This document shows, one piece after another, positions 12,513 through 23,539 of a stretch of 64,000 nucleotides of DNA (the first letter of the stretch is position 1; each line of letters begins with the position of its first letter). The position numbers were made by a program, and so were the translations under genes. This stretch comes from Whitmania pigra. Taxonomy: Eukaryota; Annelida; Clitellata; Hirudinida; Haemopidae. The notes under the pieces are model-generated. The model ran no database searches. It was given only the letters and a program-made list of their open reading frames with translations, and had not been told where the DNA came from. Location: contig JAJTWR010000021.1 in the NCBI GenBank assembly GCA_021613335.1, positions 411,001-475,000 of the forward strand, given 5' to 3'.

Positions 12513-15302
12513 TTAAAGAAGATAAAGTTTCCTGTTCAAGGTGTTCACAAATATGGGTTGTTGAATGTGCTTCTCAACAGTTTTCAAGCCAGAAACAACC
12601 TCATTGACCTGCAGATAAAACAGGCATTGAAATTCATTTATCTTTTCCATTTTCTTTAAACTTTTTTATTTAATCGTACTTAATATTTTATTAATGTTAT
12701 TACTATTATTATTTATATTATTTCTACTACTACTATTATCATTATCAATATTATTATATAGTGACAACATTACTGGTGTGATGAAAATATTGTGCAATGA
12801 ATTCAAAGAGCAACCTTCAGCATCATTGAATGAAAGTCCTCATGTCTGGAAAATCTTGAGAATATGGAAACAATGGCTCTGATGAACCAACTTCCAAGTG
12901 CTGTCATTCTCCATGATGTGTATCCTTTAGTCGTAAATAGCTCCAAGTTAATCATCAATTTGAAATAAAATCTTTAAAGTAAAAAACCTTCTGGGGTACT
13001 GTATGCCTCAAAAAAATCAGCTTTTTCATGAACACCCGAAATGGTTCCCGATTTTGGATAAGTGGTAGCATCCGTGTCGTAAGCCTTGTGATACATTTTG
13101 ACACTGGGTTCTGAGTTGACACCTCGCGATTTTGCATCTAGAAGGTGACATCGAAATGCATTTAAATTGATCTGTTAAATGAAATGCTAATTGTCTTAAT
13201 GTAGACATCTTGTTATAAGTTATATAATATAATATTGCAAGCTACAAGAATCAGAAATCAAGAAAAATAGATAATCATGGGTAAAAAATAATGCCTTGTA
13301 TAAAGCTCATACAGAAAGTAAAAGATTAAAATTCAAAATTTAAAGACTGAAAGCAAAGTGTTTCTCACCTCCTCGGCAACACTGAAAAATGAAAATCTTA
13401 GGCACTGAAACGAGACCCGTGCAGTGGTGGCCGTCAAACTTGATAAGGACGTTTTCAAACATTATCTTAGCATCTTCAGAGGTAAAGAAACCACCTTGTT
13501 CACCATGCGACATAATCACCACGAACCATACGAAATATTTGAACCCGTTCGTTTCCATGTACAGTTGCTCTGTCTGTAGAAATGACATGATGTCCTGGTG
13601 GAAAAAGTTAAGGATAAATAATGGTCACTTCAGATAAGTTCAGCGCTTGATTGAAACGATGATGCTGATGATGATGACAACAATGACGATAGTAACAATT
13701 TTCTAACTTCCATTTTAAAGAAGTGTGCATTATCCTCCACATTACCATATGTTGTTACATCATATTTCATGAGTTTAAACAGTCTTTGCAGACTGTTTAC
13801 ATCATTCTCTGATCCCTTCCTAGTTTTTCCATCCATGAATTCTTTGATGTTGATTATGACAGCTCTTCCCTTCTGGTCAGCATCTTTTGGGTATTCTGAC
13901 TCCTGTTGCAATAAGAATTTAATAAATCCAAGCAAAGTTTTGAATAGATTCAGTAGCCTGGAAGTAAAGTATATGACTAAAACTAGAAATAGACATAAAT
14001 AGGAGCAAATAATGATGAAAAATGATACAACAAAAAACATTCTGTGATCTTAGAAATTCAGTTGCCATTAATTAAGAACTTAGGATCCCTTAATTCTGTG
14101 TAAATCTCAGATGAAGCAAGTTTGTTCACAAATACTTTAGCAGTTTCAACATCCTAATCTTGAGAATTCTCATGACCTTTCATAATTAATATAATTAAAT
14201 TAGCTGCTCAGAAGATAATTTTAGTAACAGTATTTGGTATTAATATTTTTCATTTTGATAAACAATGTAATTAATACATACATTAAAGAGTCATCTTTAA
14301 GGTAAATACCTTGGATTTATTTATATTAACAATAATAACAATACAATAACAAAGAGATTCAATTTAATTATAATAATCTTACTATTGACAAAAATGTCAC
14401 ATTGAAATATAATGTAAATAACAACACAAATGTAATGTGCATATTGGGGTGTCAACAAAAATTAAAGTTTTTAAGTTGTTGATCCCCCCAGATTTGTTTC
14501 TTCTTATATAAAAAAAAACCACACAAAATATGTTGGATATCACATAATATGAGATCAATATTTTAAAACATGAATTACCAAATGACTCCTGTTTTTGTAT
14601 GGAAATTTCTTTTTGAGATAATTTTCATCAATGAGATCAACAAGAGCTTTTTCATCTTCTGCAAATCATTTCATGTTACAGACATCCAAGGAAAACAAAA
14701 AAAAAAAATTACAGGCCTGGCATCAAAGGTAAATACAAAATGTAAATAATTTATATGAAAAAGTTATGATTTCACCGACAATCAAACCAATTGTAATTAT
14801 TCACACTAAGTTCTTCGAAATTCCCTTTATAATGTTAATGAAATAACTTCTAAAACTTGTAAATGTAGACCAAACCAATTATTTTTATTATAGCACTGTT
14901 GTCCCAGTGGGGTTTCGGATCCGGATCAATTTTTTTAATTATTTCTGGTTGGTCTGACTCAACCAAGGCTTTGATGAACTGGTCGAAAGCATAAGGTCCT
15001 CTTCTGGGAAGTATGTCCAAAAATTCTGCATTTCTGGATCCTTTGGTAGATTTGCTCTAATAAGATTGGCAACGTTTTAATGTTTCCTTATTTCACATGT
15101 TCAATTGTTTAACCACAAAGTCAACCTTTATCTCATCCTCGAATTCCTCCGTTATTATGTTACCTTCCCTCATGACGGCGTTGAATACATCCGAAAGTTT
15201 AAGATTTTTAACTATATATGACCTATTATTTATCAAAATATTTCTATGCTCCTCGGACATACCCATTTTAATGAAATATGAAGCTATTGTGGGTATTTCC
15301 AT
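12513..15302 (-). CDS. CARD-containing initiator-type caspase (9 exons)
   Basis: Exons (minus): 15126-15302, 14897-15056, 14579-14658, 14080-14153, 13708-13957, 13369-13594, 12988-13137, 12815-12924, 12513-12608. Joined length is 1,323 nt (440 aa), close to caspase-2/-9. Residues about 10-100 form a CARD: MSEEHRNILINN at its start and FLDILPRRGPYAFDQF at the helix 5 region. The p20 subunit starts near residue 192 (GRAVIIN) and has the P1-pocket Arg210 (TRKGSENDV), catalytic His277 (IMSHGEQGG) and catalytic Cys320 (FQCCRGD). The p10 subunit has ADFFEAYSTPEG, then YTSWRMT (Arg378) and GSWFIRAI, ending in NRKLYLL. All catalytic and substrate-pocket residues are present, so an active cysteine protease recruited through CARD-CARD contacts is inferred. 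QCCRG replaces the usual QACRG. Exons 3-4 encode the variable linker and are the least certain. Confidence 0.9.
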
Positions 15303-15444
15303 GAAATAAAGAAACCAAGTAATTCAAAATAAATATGATTCGTAATAAACCAAATAAATTATATTTATATACATATAACTATATTGGAATTATTAATATG
15401 TATAATAATTCTAATTATAATTATTAAATTTATGACATTATTCA
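15303..15444. other. 5' flank of caspase gene
   Basis: AT-rich, short. It presumably carries the caspase 5' UTR or promoter; no element recognised. Confidence 0.3.
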
Positions 15445-15661
15445 CATTATGTGATAGTTTTTTTGGGAAAAAAATCATAGTCTCCTCTTCAGCCGAGCCA
15501 TTATGTAATGGGTTCTTTGAGTCCTTTCTTGGACAAACACGTTGTGTGTTTCTCAGGGCATTGGACAGCTGTCTCCTTTTGCAAAATAGGCTGAGTGCCT
15601 TATATACCTGAATTGGTTGTTAATGCACTATAATTTTATGACAACTTATATTGTTCCTCAA
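15445..15661 (-). pseudogene. Truncated duplicate of the membrane-protein tail exon
   Basis: The sequence is roughly 85-90% identical to 16685-16810 joined to 16953-17023. On the minus strand it still reads CKRRQLSNALRNTQ then PRKDSKNPLHNGSAEEE, as in the intact copy. The transmembrane-coding part and about 140 bp of adjoining sequence are missing, and the frame runs into unrelated AT-rich DNA. It looks like a partial tandem duplicate with an internal deletion rather than a working gene. Confidence 0.7.
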
Positions 15662-16533
15662 TTATGAGACAAATTCATATTGGTCAGCCAATTTTAAATC
15701 GAATTTTAATTTTTTATAAATGTGACGATCCAACGATATCGATTTTATTATAGCATTTAGGTAATGATTTATTATCACATTAAGGCAATATCATTCTATT
15801 TAACCTCATCCCAAAGCACACGTGTCCATGGGCAACATTTCATTTGTTGATGCATTTGCAAAAACATCTAATCGTCCAATCCAGAAGACGAATGAATATT
15901 AATGATATATGATTACACGTTTAAGGTTACATTTATTGAATATAAAATTTAATACATAATTTTATCATGCAATTGTTACATACTGAAAATAATAGCATTT
16001 AATACACTGAGTATACAGCTTTTCAAATATGTATTGCTTCTTAGAATTGAAAATGAGTTACCATTACTACTTTGTCGAGTTAACATAAAAATGGAACCTC
16101 ATTTTCGTGTAATTTGCAAAGCATCTTTCAATTGCTAAGACTAAGCATTACAGGTTGAAACATTCAGAAGCAGATAATCCTCCTAAAAATTTTGGAATGT
16201 CAATTGAGATTAAAGAAGAGTTCAGTCAGTGTTTGAAAGCATTTTCTTGAAGTTCCAAGATTAACAATTATTCAATGGAAACGATGGTTTACAATTATGG
16301 TTGTCAATATTATATATCGACATTATCATACATTCATATTTTATAGCTGTTTTTGGCTTTAAAAAAGAATGAGCTTGACCATTGGTAGATTTGTTAAATT
16401 TATTAATACAAATGAAAACACCGAACAACATTTTCTATTGCTTAAAAATAATGCAAATATAGTCCTGATATGCAGGTAACAAATTCAAGCTATAATACAT
16501 TAATACAAATATGCCTATGATGTAAATGTATAG
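15662..16533. other. Intergenic, no gene seen
   Basis: AT-rich, no motif-bearing ORF. The lower part is probably 3' UTR of the membrane-protein gene that ends at 16534. Confidence 0.4.
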
Positions 16534-16867
16534 TCATGGATCTGTTCGACTAAGAAGTCCATTCCTTACATGATGAGGCACTGCTGTTGACTGGTTGGTG
16601 CAGGAAGAAAAAGAACATGGTTGAGCTGTTATGTGATTGTGGGAAGAAATCATAGGCTCCACCTTGGTTGAACCATTATGTGATTGATCCTTTGAGGAAG
16701 AAATTATAGTCTCCTCTTCAGTCGAGCCATTATGTGATGGATTCTTTGAGTCCTTTCTTGGACAAAGACATTGTGTGTTTCTCAGGGCATTGGATATTCG
16801 TCTCCTTTTGCATAACAATATTCCGATAATGAGAATCAATGCCAAGAAAACGAAATCAGCTGTTGAT
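16534..16867 (-). CDS. C-terminal exon of a single-pass membrane protein
   Basis: An acceptor AG near 16868 is followed by an open frame to the stop at 16534. It begins with a hydrophobic segment (ADFVFLALILIIGILL) immediately followed by a basic stop-transfer cluster (CKRRRIS), then a hydrophilic Ser/Thr/Asn-rich tail of about 85 residues with an imperfect duplicated motif (NPSHNGSTEEE, QSHNGSTKVE). This is the architecture of the transmembrane and cytoplasmic part of a type I receptor or adhesion protein. I recognise no family. The ectodomain should lie upstream on the minus strand; candidate exons are at 20757-20843 and beyond. A truncated duplicate lies at 15445-15661. Confidence 0.6.
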
Positions 16868-17027
16868 CAAACAACATCAAATTAATCCAATATTTACATG
16901 CAAAACAAGCAAAAATGATTAAAAAATAATGACCTTTTGTTTTCAGCATATCTGCTGAGTGCCTTATATACCTGAATTAGTTGTTAATGCACTATATTTT
17001 ATGGCCACTTATATTGTTCCTTCAAGG

Positions 17028-17130
17028 ACACTCCATGGTAGTGCAGGCTGGATTACAAACATGACACATTGCAACCGGTACCATTAATGCTGCATGCAGG
17101 ACATTGGACTTGCAAGCCAACAATTTGGCT
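17028..17130 (-). mobile_element. tRNA-like SINE copy, minus orientation
   Basis: tgcaggctggattacaaacatgacacatt is shared in layout with the reverse complement of the 29097 and 37409 copies, and the tgcatgcagg block is also present. Box B is degenerate. Confidence 0.5.
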
Positions 17131-18725
17131 TAGTATTGTATTTAAAACTACATATATACTCTTCTATTGTATTTTTCTCATATTTATCCTTATCTAAACT
17201 AATGCAACATTGTATGGGCTTTTTGCAAACGTATTAAGAATGTTTTTTGTTACCATTTCTGTTCTCGACCAAGTCAACGTTTGTTAATAACAATCTCTTA
17301 AGCAGCTACCAAATTTGCTCTTTGCAAGTCAAACTATTTATGTTTTCTTATGTTTATAACGCACTTCCAATGATATTTAAAGGTTTTTTCAGATAGCAAT
17401 ACCCGCTATAACTCTACTTACTTTCTTCATAGTACACATGAACATAGTCCCTCATTTGCTAAATCTACTTTCAAACTTTTTTCTATTCAGTGCTATTGTC
17501 CAAGATTATACTCAATTCCATTATCAATAAAAGATCAATCTTTATCCTGTCATTTCAATATTCTTTATTTGTTGTTTAAAAAATTTTATGAGTTGTACAC
17601 ATTGCACGGTATTCTTTGAATAGTTTTTTCTTTATTTCTGTACACACACCTAATTAAATCGTATTAATTAGGGTCAGTCTAAAAGCGGAAGCATTTTCTT
17701 TGTTGGTTTTGGTTCTACTTAGTCAAATACAAAAAAATAAATTTGCAGTATTCCAATATGGGTACTTTCAGAGTGGATGACACCCAACACGCAATTATAA
17801 TCAAAGCTTCTATAAAATTAGACAAACTATTTAAAATGAATTTAAATTACACAAGCTTCGAATGGATAAAAAACCGAAATAAGAAAGAAATGTGTGAGGC
17901 CAGTTTAATCATAAATGGCCATTGAATATCTAGGCATTTGACTTTCTTTTGTTTTACTCTAAATTTTTTTTAAATGAGTTCATTTCCAATTAATTTTTCT
18001 ACCATGTAATCCAAATCAGCCAGTGCATTATTTAAACTAAAATTAGTCAATGAATTATAAGAAATGAACAATATGAGCAGCACTTCTGGCTGATAGACCT
18101 CAGAAGCTCAAAGTATGACATGTAGATGGTGTATGTGTGACAAGGTAGATTCAAATGACACCAAGTCAAACCAAGTATAAAGTCTTTAAATAACAGAATG
18201 CAGAAATCATTGCAGAACTAACCAAAAACAATAATTTTCTCAGGAAAATCTTCATGTCTTCATGGTAGTGTGAAAAAAATAAAAAATAAAACTTAATAAT
18301 TAGCTATTATAAACTTTTAATAATTATAATTAGAAAAATATCATAATTTTAAAACTCCTAGCCTGTTCTGTATGATTCTGTTTTCTGGAGGACTCAAGGC
18401 AACTGTAAAATGAATTACATCACAATGTTACTGCAAAATTATGCCTCGGGCGGGAGATAGCTCAAGCAGTTGCATTTACATGATAGGTATGTGATAACAA
18501 AAGAGCAGTTGAATAGTGTGGTGACTTGAATGAAGGACGTCTTATTATAAAAATGCTCTAGATGAATGGTTTAAAGCAACTGAAATCATTATTACATACA
18601 ACTCTACATATGTTAAAAATTCCTTCAATATCTCAACACTCGTCACACAAGTGATTAGATCAAAGGTACAGAAGTAATACCTGCAATACTGACATATATA
18701 ATGGACATATATAAGATATGTTTAT
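17131..18725. other. Intron or intergenic DNA of the membrane-protein locus
   Basis: No exon with both splice sites and a recognisable protein was found in about 1.6 kb of AT-rich DNA. The ORF at 17743-17925 has no motif and unconvincing context. Confidence 0.4.
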
Positions 18726-18846
18726 TATAAGCCTAAGGGGGGAGCTCAACCATTTGTATGCACCACCTCCAAGGGGTGCTTTGTGGCTGGGTCGCGAACA
18801 TGACACATAAAGACTATCATACTACCCTCTGAGCCAACTTGCACAC
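18726..18846 (-). mobile_element. tRNA-like SINE copy, minus orientation
   Basis: On the minus strand gttcgcgaccc is box-B-like and lies about 50 bp from a degraded box A (agttggctcagag). The block cacctccaaggggtgct corresponds to the 3' body seen in other copies. Confidence 0.5.
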
Positions 18847-18982
18847 CATGTATTAAAAACTTGACTTTGCTCAGGTGTGCCTTAAAAAATTACACTTAGA
18901 TGCACTTCATCTTCTCAGGTTATCCTGGGTATAAATATTTTGACATAAAAGGATCATTGGAAAGCAAGTATAAATTGTCAAT

Positions 18983-19870
18983 CCAAAGAACTTCAAAAGA
19001 CTTAGTTGTAATGTATAATATGTAAGTGATAGATGTCTTAATATGCAATTCAGTTACATCATTGTTGACTCATTATGCCCCAAATATTATGAAGAATCTG
19101 CAATCGTGGCATGTAAGTTAGCTCATATGATTGCATGATTATATTATTATTATCATTATCATCATTATTATCATTATGGAGCAAAAACAACCCTCATTAC
19201 ATATTGTGTTCACAACCTAACTCGCCCAACCAAAGCTTATCCTTGTGGTGATATATAAATACATTTGCTAATGTTACTTATTATTAAATCAATAATTAAT
19301 TATTGTTATTACCATTGATTAAAATTCCATTGTTCACAAGCTTTATTGTTGGTAGATGATGTTAGCCTTATGCAGTGGTGGATCTAGAACACTTTGGCTG
19401 GAGGACCATTTCCTGGAACCTATATCCAAAGAATTTCAAAAGACTTAGTTGTAATGTATAATATGTAAGTGATAGATGTCTTAATATGCAATTCAGTTAC
19501 ATCATTGTTGACTCATTATGCCCCAAATATTATGAAGAATCTGCAATCGTGGCATGTAAGTTAGCTCATATGATTGCATGATTATTATTATTATTATCAT
19601 TATCATCATTATTATCATTATTGGAGCAAAAACAACCCTCATTACATATTGTGTTCACAACCTAACTCGCCCAACCAAAGCTTATCCTTGTGGTGATATA
19701 TAAATACATTTGCTAATGTTACTTATTATTAAATCAATAATTAATTATTGTTATTACCATTGATTAAAATTCCATTGTTCACAAGCTTTATTGTTGGTAG
19801 ATGATGTTAGCCTTATGCAGTGGTGGATCTAGAACACTTTGGCTGGAGGACCATTTCCTGGAACCTATAT
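18983..19870. repeat. 443-bp direct tandem duplication
   Basis: The segment 18983-19425 is repeated at 19426-19868 with only a few differences (for example cttcaaaag versus tttcaaaag and the length of the ATT/ATC microsatellite). The join is visible where tggaacctatat runs straight into ccaaagaatttc. Each unit contains a partial SINE-like block (attgtgttcacaacctaac). The near-identity means a recent event. Confidence 0.95.
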
Positions 19871-20756
19871 GCCTTAAGGTCTACCCTAAACTGCTCGTAT
19901 CAAAGCCATGTTGCTTATTATTGTATTTGAACCATCACAAAATTGTATTAAAAAAATTATTTCAGGTTTATTACATTCAAATTTATTCAAGGTAAAAGTT
20001 TAAATTTACACAGTTATCTATTAAATAACTGTTGATTTTTGACCATAACATTCTTTATATCATTCACAAAGTTGTATTTACTTAATATACTGTAAAATTT
20101 AATGGTAACATTTGAATATTATTGGGATTCTTTAGACTTTGATTAAGTTTGATAACCAAAGATAGTTAATGAAGGAATAGTAAACATAAGTTTCGTGTGT
20201 GGAAATGAGTCTTGAAATGATGGAATTACAGCCAATTCATCAATGAATTTTCATGCTAGCATTGCAAATATTTGTTTTAAAAAGTTGAAAAAATACAGAA
20301 AATTACACTGTTAATATGTTAGAAAGCGATATACTATTCATATCTAAACACCCATTTTATACCCCGGTCCAGGCTAAAAAGTGACCCTGGTCGATTCCTA
20401 ATTACAAGGAACATCCTTACTTATGACTTTCAAACTTGAAATTTATGGTAGTGATGCACACGTGTATGTGTTGTGTAAGCATAGCCATGTTATGTCAAAT
20501 GGAAGTAACCTCAACTCAAAAAGGTTTAAATTGATTTTTTTTTACTTTTACCAATTCATAATAAAAATTAAGAACCTTTAAAAGATATCTTGAGAATATA
20601 TACTGCAATGAACACCAAACCCACAAGCTTGTATGCATTTGATACATATCAAACAAATGAAAATAAAAATAAATGAAATTTATTAATTGAAAATTTGTAT
20701 CTGTTTAATTCAAAAAATTATCAACCATAATAGTGAGTATTAGATTGATTGTCACC
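19871..20756. other. AT-rich DNA, no gene seen
   Basis: No exon recognised. Probably intron of the membrane-protein gene if the exons at 20757 and 16534 belong together. Confidence 0.35.
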
Positions 20757-20843
20757 TGATTCATTCCAGACCGATTTGATATTTTTTGCAAAATCTAGAA
20801 TAAAATTTAACAGTTCATTACAGTTTTCCTTTCCACTATAGAA
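20757..20843 (-). CDS. Candidate ectodomain exon of the membrane protein
   Basis: An acceptor (ttctatag) and a donor (AATCAG|gtgaca) flank a frame that reads GKENCNELLNF and then ILDFAKNIKSVWNES. The exon ends with one base of a codon, and that phase fits the acceptor at 16868, giving NESADFVFLALI. This would put a helical segment with a potential N-glycosylation site (NES) next to the membrane span. The upstream junction is not in phase with the next candidate exon, so at least one exon may be missing. Confidence 0.4.
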
Positions 20844-20893
20844 AATTTTCATTCACAAAAAGGTTATCAAGACATAACAATATTTAAGACTCA

Positions 20894-20936
20894 CCATTTA
20901 TGTTGTTACTTGCATGTGTAACAAGCCTTAAGGTCT
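20894..20936 (-). CDS. Candidate small exon of the membrane protein
   Basis: The acceptor acacttcag and the donor AAATG|gtgagt bound 43 nt that read KTLRLVTHASNNIN. Its phase joins the candidate exon ending near 21821 but not the one at 20757-20843. It is supported only by splice sites and an open frame. Confidence 0.3.
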
Positions 20937-21689
20937 TCTGAAGTGTGAATTCTGCAAATGAACAGAAGTGGAATAAATCTCATGATAATTTGGAAAATAG
21001 CAATTGCTTTGTCATGCTCACAAATTTACAAACACATCCAGTTACAAACGACAACATAACTTATTCCAAACCAGTAAGACCTGCATCGAAGAAGGAACTC
21101 ATAAAACTCAATAAAAATATGAGGCTAATACATGCCTTATTAAACATTAGCTTGAAATTAGCAGATGCCAAAATTAATGACAACAAAACTAAGTTACAAT
21201 AAATCAATATAACTGTATAAAAGAACCACATTAATATACATGCAATTTCATATTTATCTAAGGCTCATAAAAACCTTTAATCTGACTGGAGATTTGTTTA
21301 CATTTTCTAACACCTAGCAAGACATTATGTGAAATCTGTAATTAAACAGCCGTCTGAAATTAAGTTTCTCTATTACATGCGTCTAAAACTACATATATAA
21401 ATAACAGATCACAAATTGTTTTGAAATGCAACTCTGTTGTTCTTGATCTGACTTTTATGTGCAACTCTTCAAAAATTCAAGAAATTGTGACAAATAAAAT
21501 TAATTCAACAATGAGCTCCAAAACTTTGTTCATGAATAATTATTGTTAGCAATTATTATCAATTTAATTACCACCTCAAAATTAATATCATGACCTATGA
21601 TGACTTGTGTTTATCCAATTTTTTTGACTGCTTTATGCATCCTTGTAAGATGTGAATGCACTTCTTAATCAATCCACCATTTATATAAC

Positions 21690-21812
21690 ACCCCTATCTG
21701 GCTATGCAGGCTGGGAAGCCAACATGACACATTATGACTATTATTATTTATGCTCCATCCAGGAGGGCAACCCATTTGGGCAACATGCATGATGTACCTG
21801 GAGAGCCTCAAT
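21690..21812 (-). mobile_element. tRNA-like SINE copy, minus orientation
   Basis: tatgcaggctgggaagccaacatgacacattatgac, then gggcaacccatttgggcaac, match the reversed body and box A region of the better copies. Degenerate. Confidence 0.5.
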
Positions 21813-21820
21813 AACTCACC

Positions 21821-21866
21821 TTGTTTATTGTTGATTGGTAAACCACATCCAATGGGAAGAGCAACC
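21821..21866 (-). CDS. Candidate small exon of the membrane protein
   Basis: The acceptor gattttag and the donor AACAAG|gtgagt bound an open stretch reading LLFPLDVVYQSTINK, which ends in phase 0 and continues in frame into the exon at 20894-20936. No family is recognised. A signal-peptide exon was not located. Confidence 0.3.
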
Positions 21867-22174
21867 TAAAATCAAATAATAATTTAGTTCTTACTTATCA
21901 TCCAATGCAATGCATCTACTAAATGATGTTAAAATCAGTAATGTAAGTATAAGCACCAGTTTATACTTAAAGTATGAAATTATATAATAATAATAATACT
22001 GTAATTAAAGTGGTTTTTACAATCTAAACTCTATCTAAATTACATTTTGATTTGTTATCATTACAATGTTTTTATAGTCTTAATCAAAATAGACATTTCG
22101 AAATTTTGTTTCAAAAAATCTAAAATTTTACAAAACATGCCAAGAGTTGATTCATTTTTTTGGCGCTGAATTTT

Positions 22175-22641
22175 GGTAAAACCGTTCGAGACGGACGCAC
22201 ACATTTCAATAAGATGCTCCACTTTAATAAAGCTCCATCCCTAAATAAATTAAGCTCCGCCTAAAATGAGTAAAAGTAAATCTTTGATCCGTAATATTTT
22301 TAGGTATATCTCTTTTTAGGAAAAATCGGTCCGCATTTTTAGGCTCCGAATAGATCCGCTCAAGTGTTAGGGTAGGGTTAGGGTTAGGATTAGGGGATAG
22401 GGTAGGGTTAGGGTTAGGCAAAGTGTAAACTTTAAACACTCGATTGCTAATGTCAAGTATTTCCAAAATTATAATAAAACTTTATTAGAGACTTCTATGT
22501 AAATGACTTAATATATAATGTGGATAAAAGATTCACTTTTACTCATTTTAGGCGGAGTTTAATTTGTTTAGGGGTGGAGCTTTGTTTTTTTTTAGCATCT
22601 CATTAAAATGCATGCGTCCGTCCGTCTCGAACGGTTTTACC
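22175..22641. mobile_element. Foldback MITE with internal TTAGGG-like repeats
   Basis: The ends are long inverted repeats: ggtaaaaccgttcgagac on the left and gtctcgaacggttttacc on the right. The match continues, with gaps, through the blocks taaattaagctccgcc and ggcggagtttaattt. The element is 467 bp and is flanked by the direct repeat ATTTT (22170-22174 and 22642-22646), a likely target-site duplication. Between the arms lie about eight telomere-like units (ttaggg with ttaggat and ttagggg variants, 22367-22418). It has no coding capacity, so it would be moved by a transposase in trans. The superfamily is not identified. Confidence 0.85.
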
Positions 22642-23539
22642 ATTTTTTAATATAAATGACAGATATTTGATTGTTTGTATTATGTTCCAGTTCGATATTA
22701 TATGAAAAATTGGTTATTTTACAAAAAACATAGACGGGTTTATCGTTTACAAAGCTTATTATCTACATATTACCATATCTACATATTATCTAAATTTAAT
22801 TATTCATTGTTCTTCACCGATGAGAATAAAGTGCCTACGTAGGGTAACTCAACATGATGGCAGAATCGGATACAAAAGTTGAGGTCGATATGCTATTTTC
22901 ATTAAAAATTTAACAAACTTAAAGCCGATAAAAGCAATCATAAAAATATCTAAGCTACAATATATTTACAAATAATGATTTGAAGCTTAAAACAAATCGT
23001 GTCACTTCGATTTGATTAAAAAAATTAGTGGAAACGTTGCCGATAAGTAATGCAAGTTTACAACGAATTACGAAACAAAATTAAAAATCTGGCAAGTGCG
23101 ATTTTAAGAGGAAAGTTTGACAATTATTTTGGTGTAATTTATTTTGAGATTGGCTTAGCAACTAAAAGGAATTTTGACCATGAAGTTGTCGCATTGTGTT
23201 GTCTTTTGGAAAAGTTGCCGTTAAATTATTCAATTTTAAACGAAAAATTTAAAAATCTGGACAGTTTTTAAAATTAATGACAGTAGATAATTTCGGTGTA
23301 ATTTACTTTGTAAAGTACTTAAAAAGGATTTGAACCTGCTAGCGTCATAACACAGGCTTTTAACGATGGGACTTGCTAGTCTTATTCAAGTTTGGCTTCT
23401 TCATTATAATTTTAAGTGATCAATAGAATTTGCGAGATTTTGCAATGTAAGAATTCTAAAAGAAAGATTTGAATGAGCAAGTACTTTTCTTAAGATTTTT
23501 GTTTATAAAGTTAATTAAATTTAATATTCTCGAACGAAT
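22642..23539. other. 3' flank of GALC copy A
   Basis: AT-rich. The blocks around 23118-23170 and 23290-23340 share ggtgtaattta and similar pieces. No gene recognised; the ORF at 23050-23271 has no motif. Confidence 0.4.

Noticed and set aside
20945..21202. An 85-aa plus-strand ORF as a gene.
   Set aside because: Asn/Lys-rich as expected for AT-rich DNA; overlaps candidate exons on the other strand and has no recognisable domain.
22367..22418. Window lying near a chromosome end.
   Set aside because: The telomere-like units are short, imperfect and contained inside a MITE with target duplications, flanked by ordinary genes.
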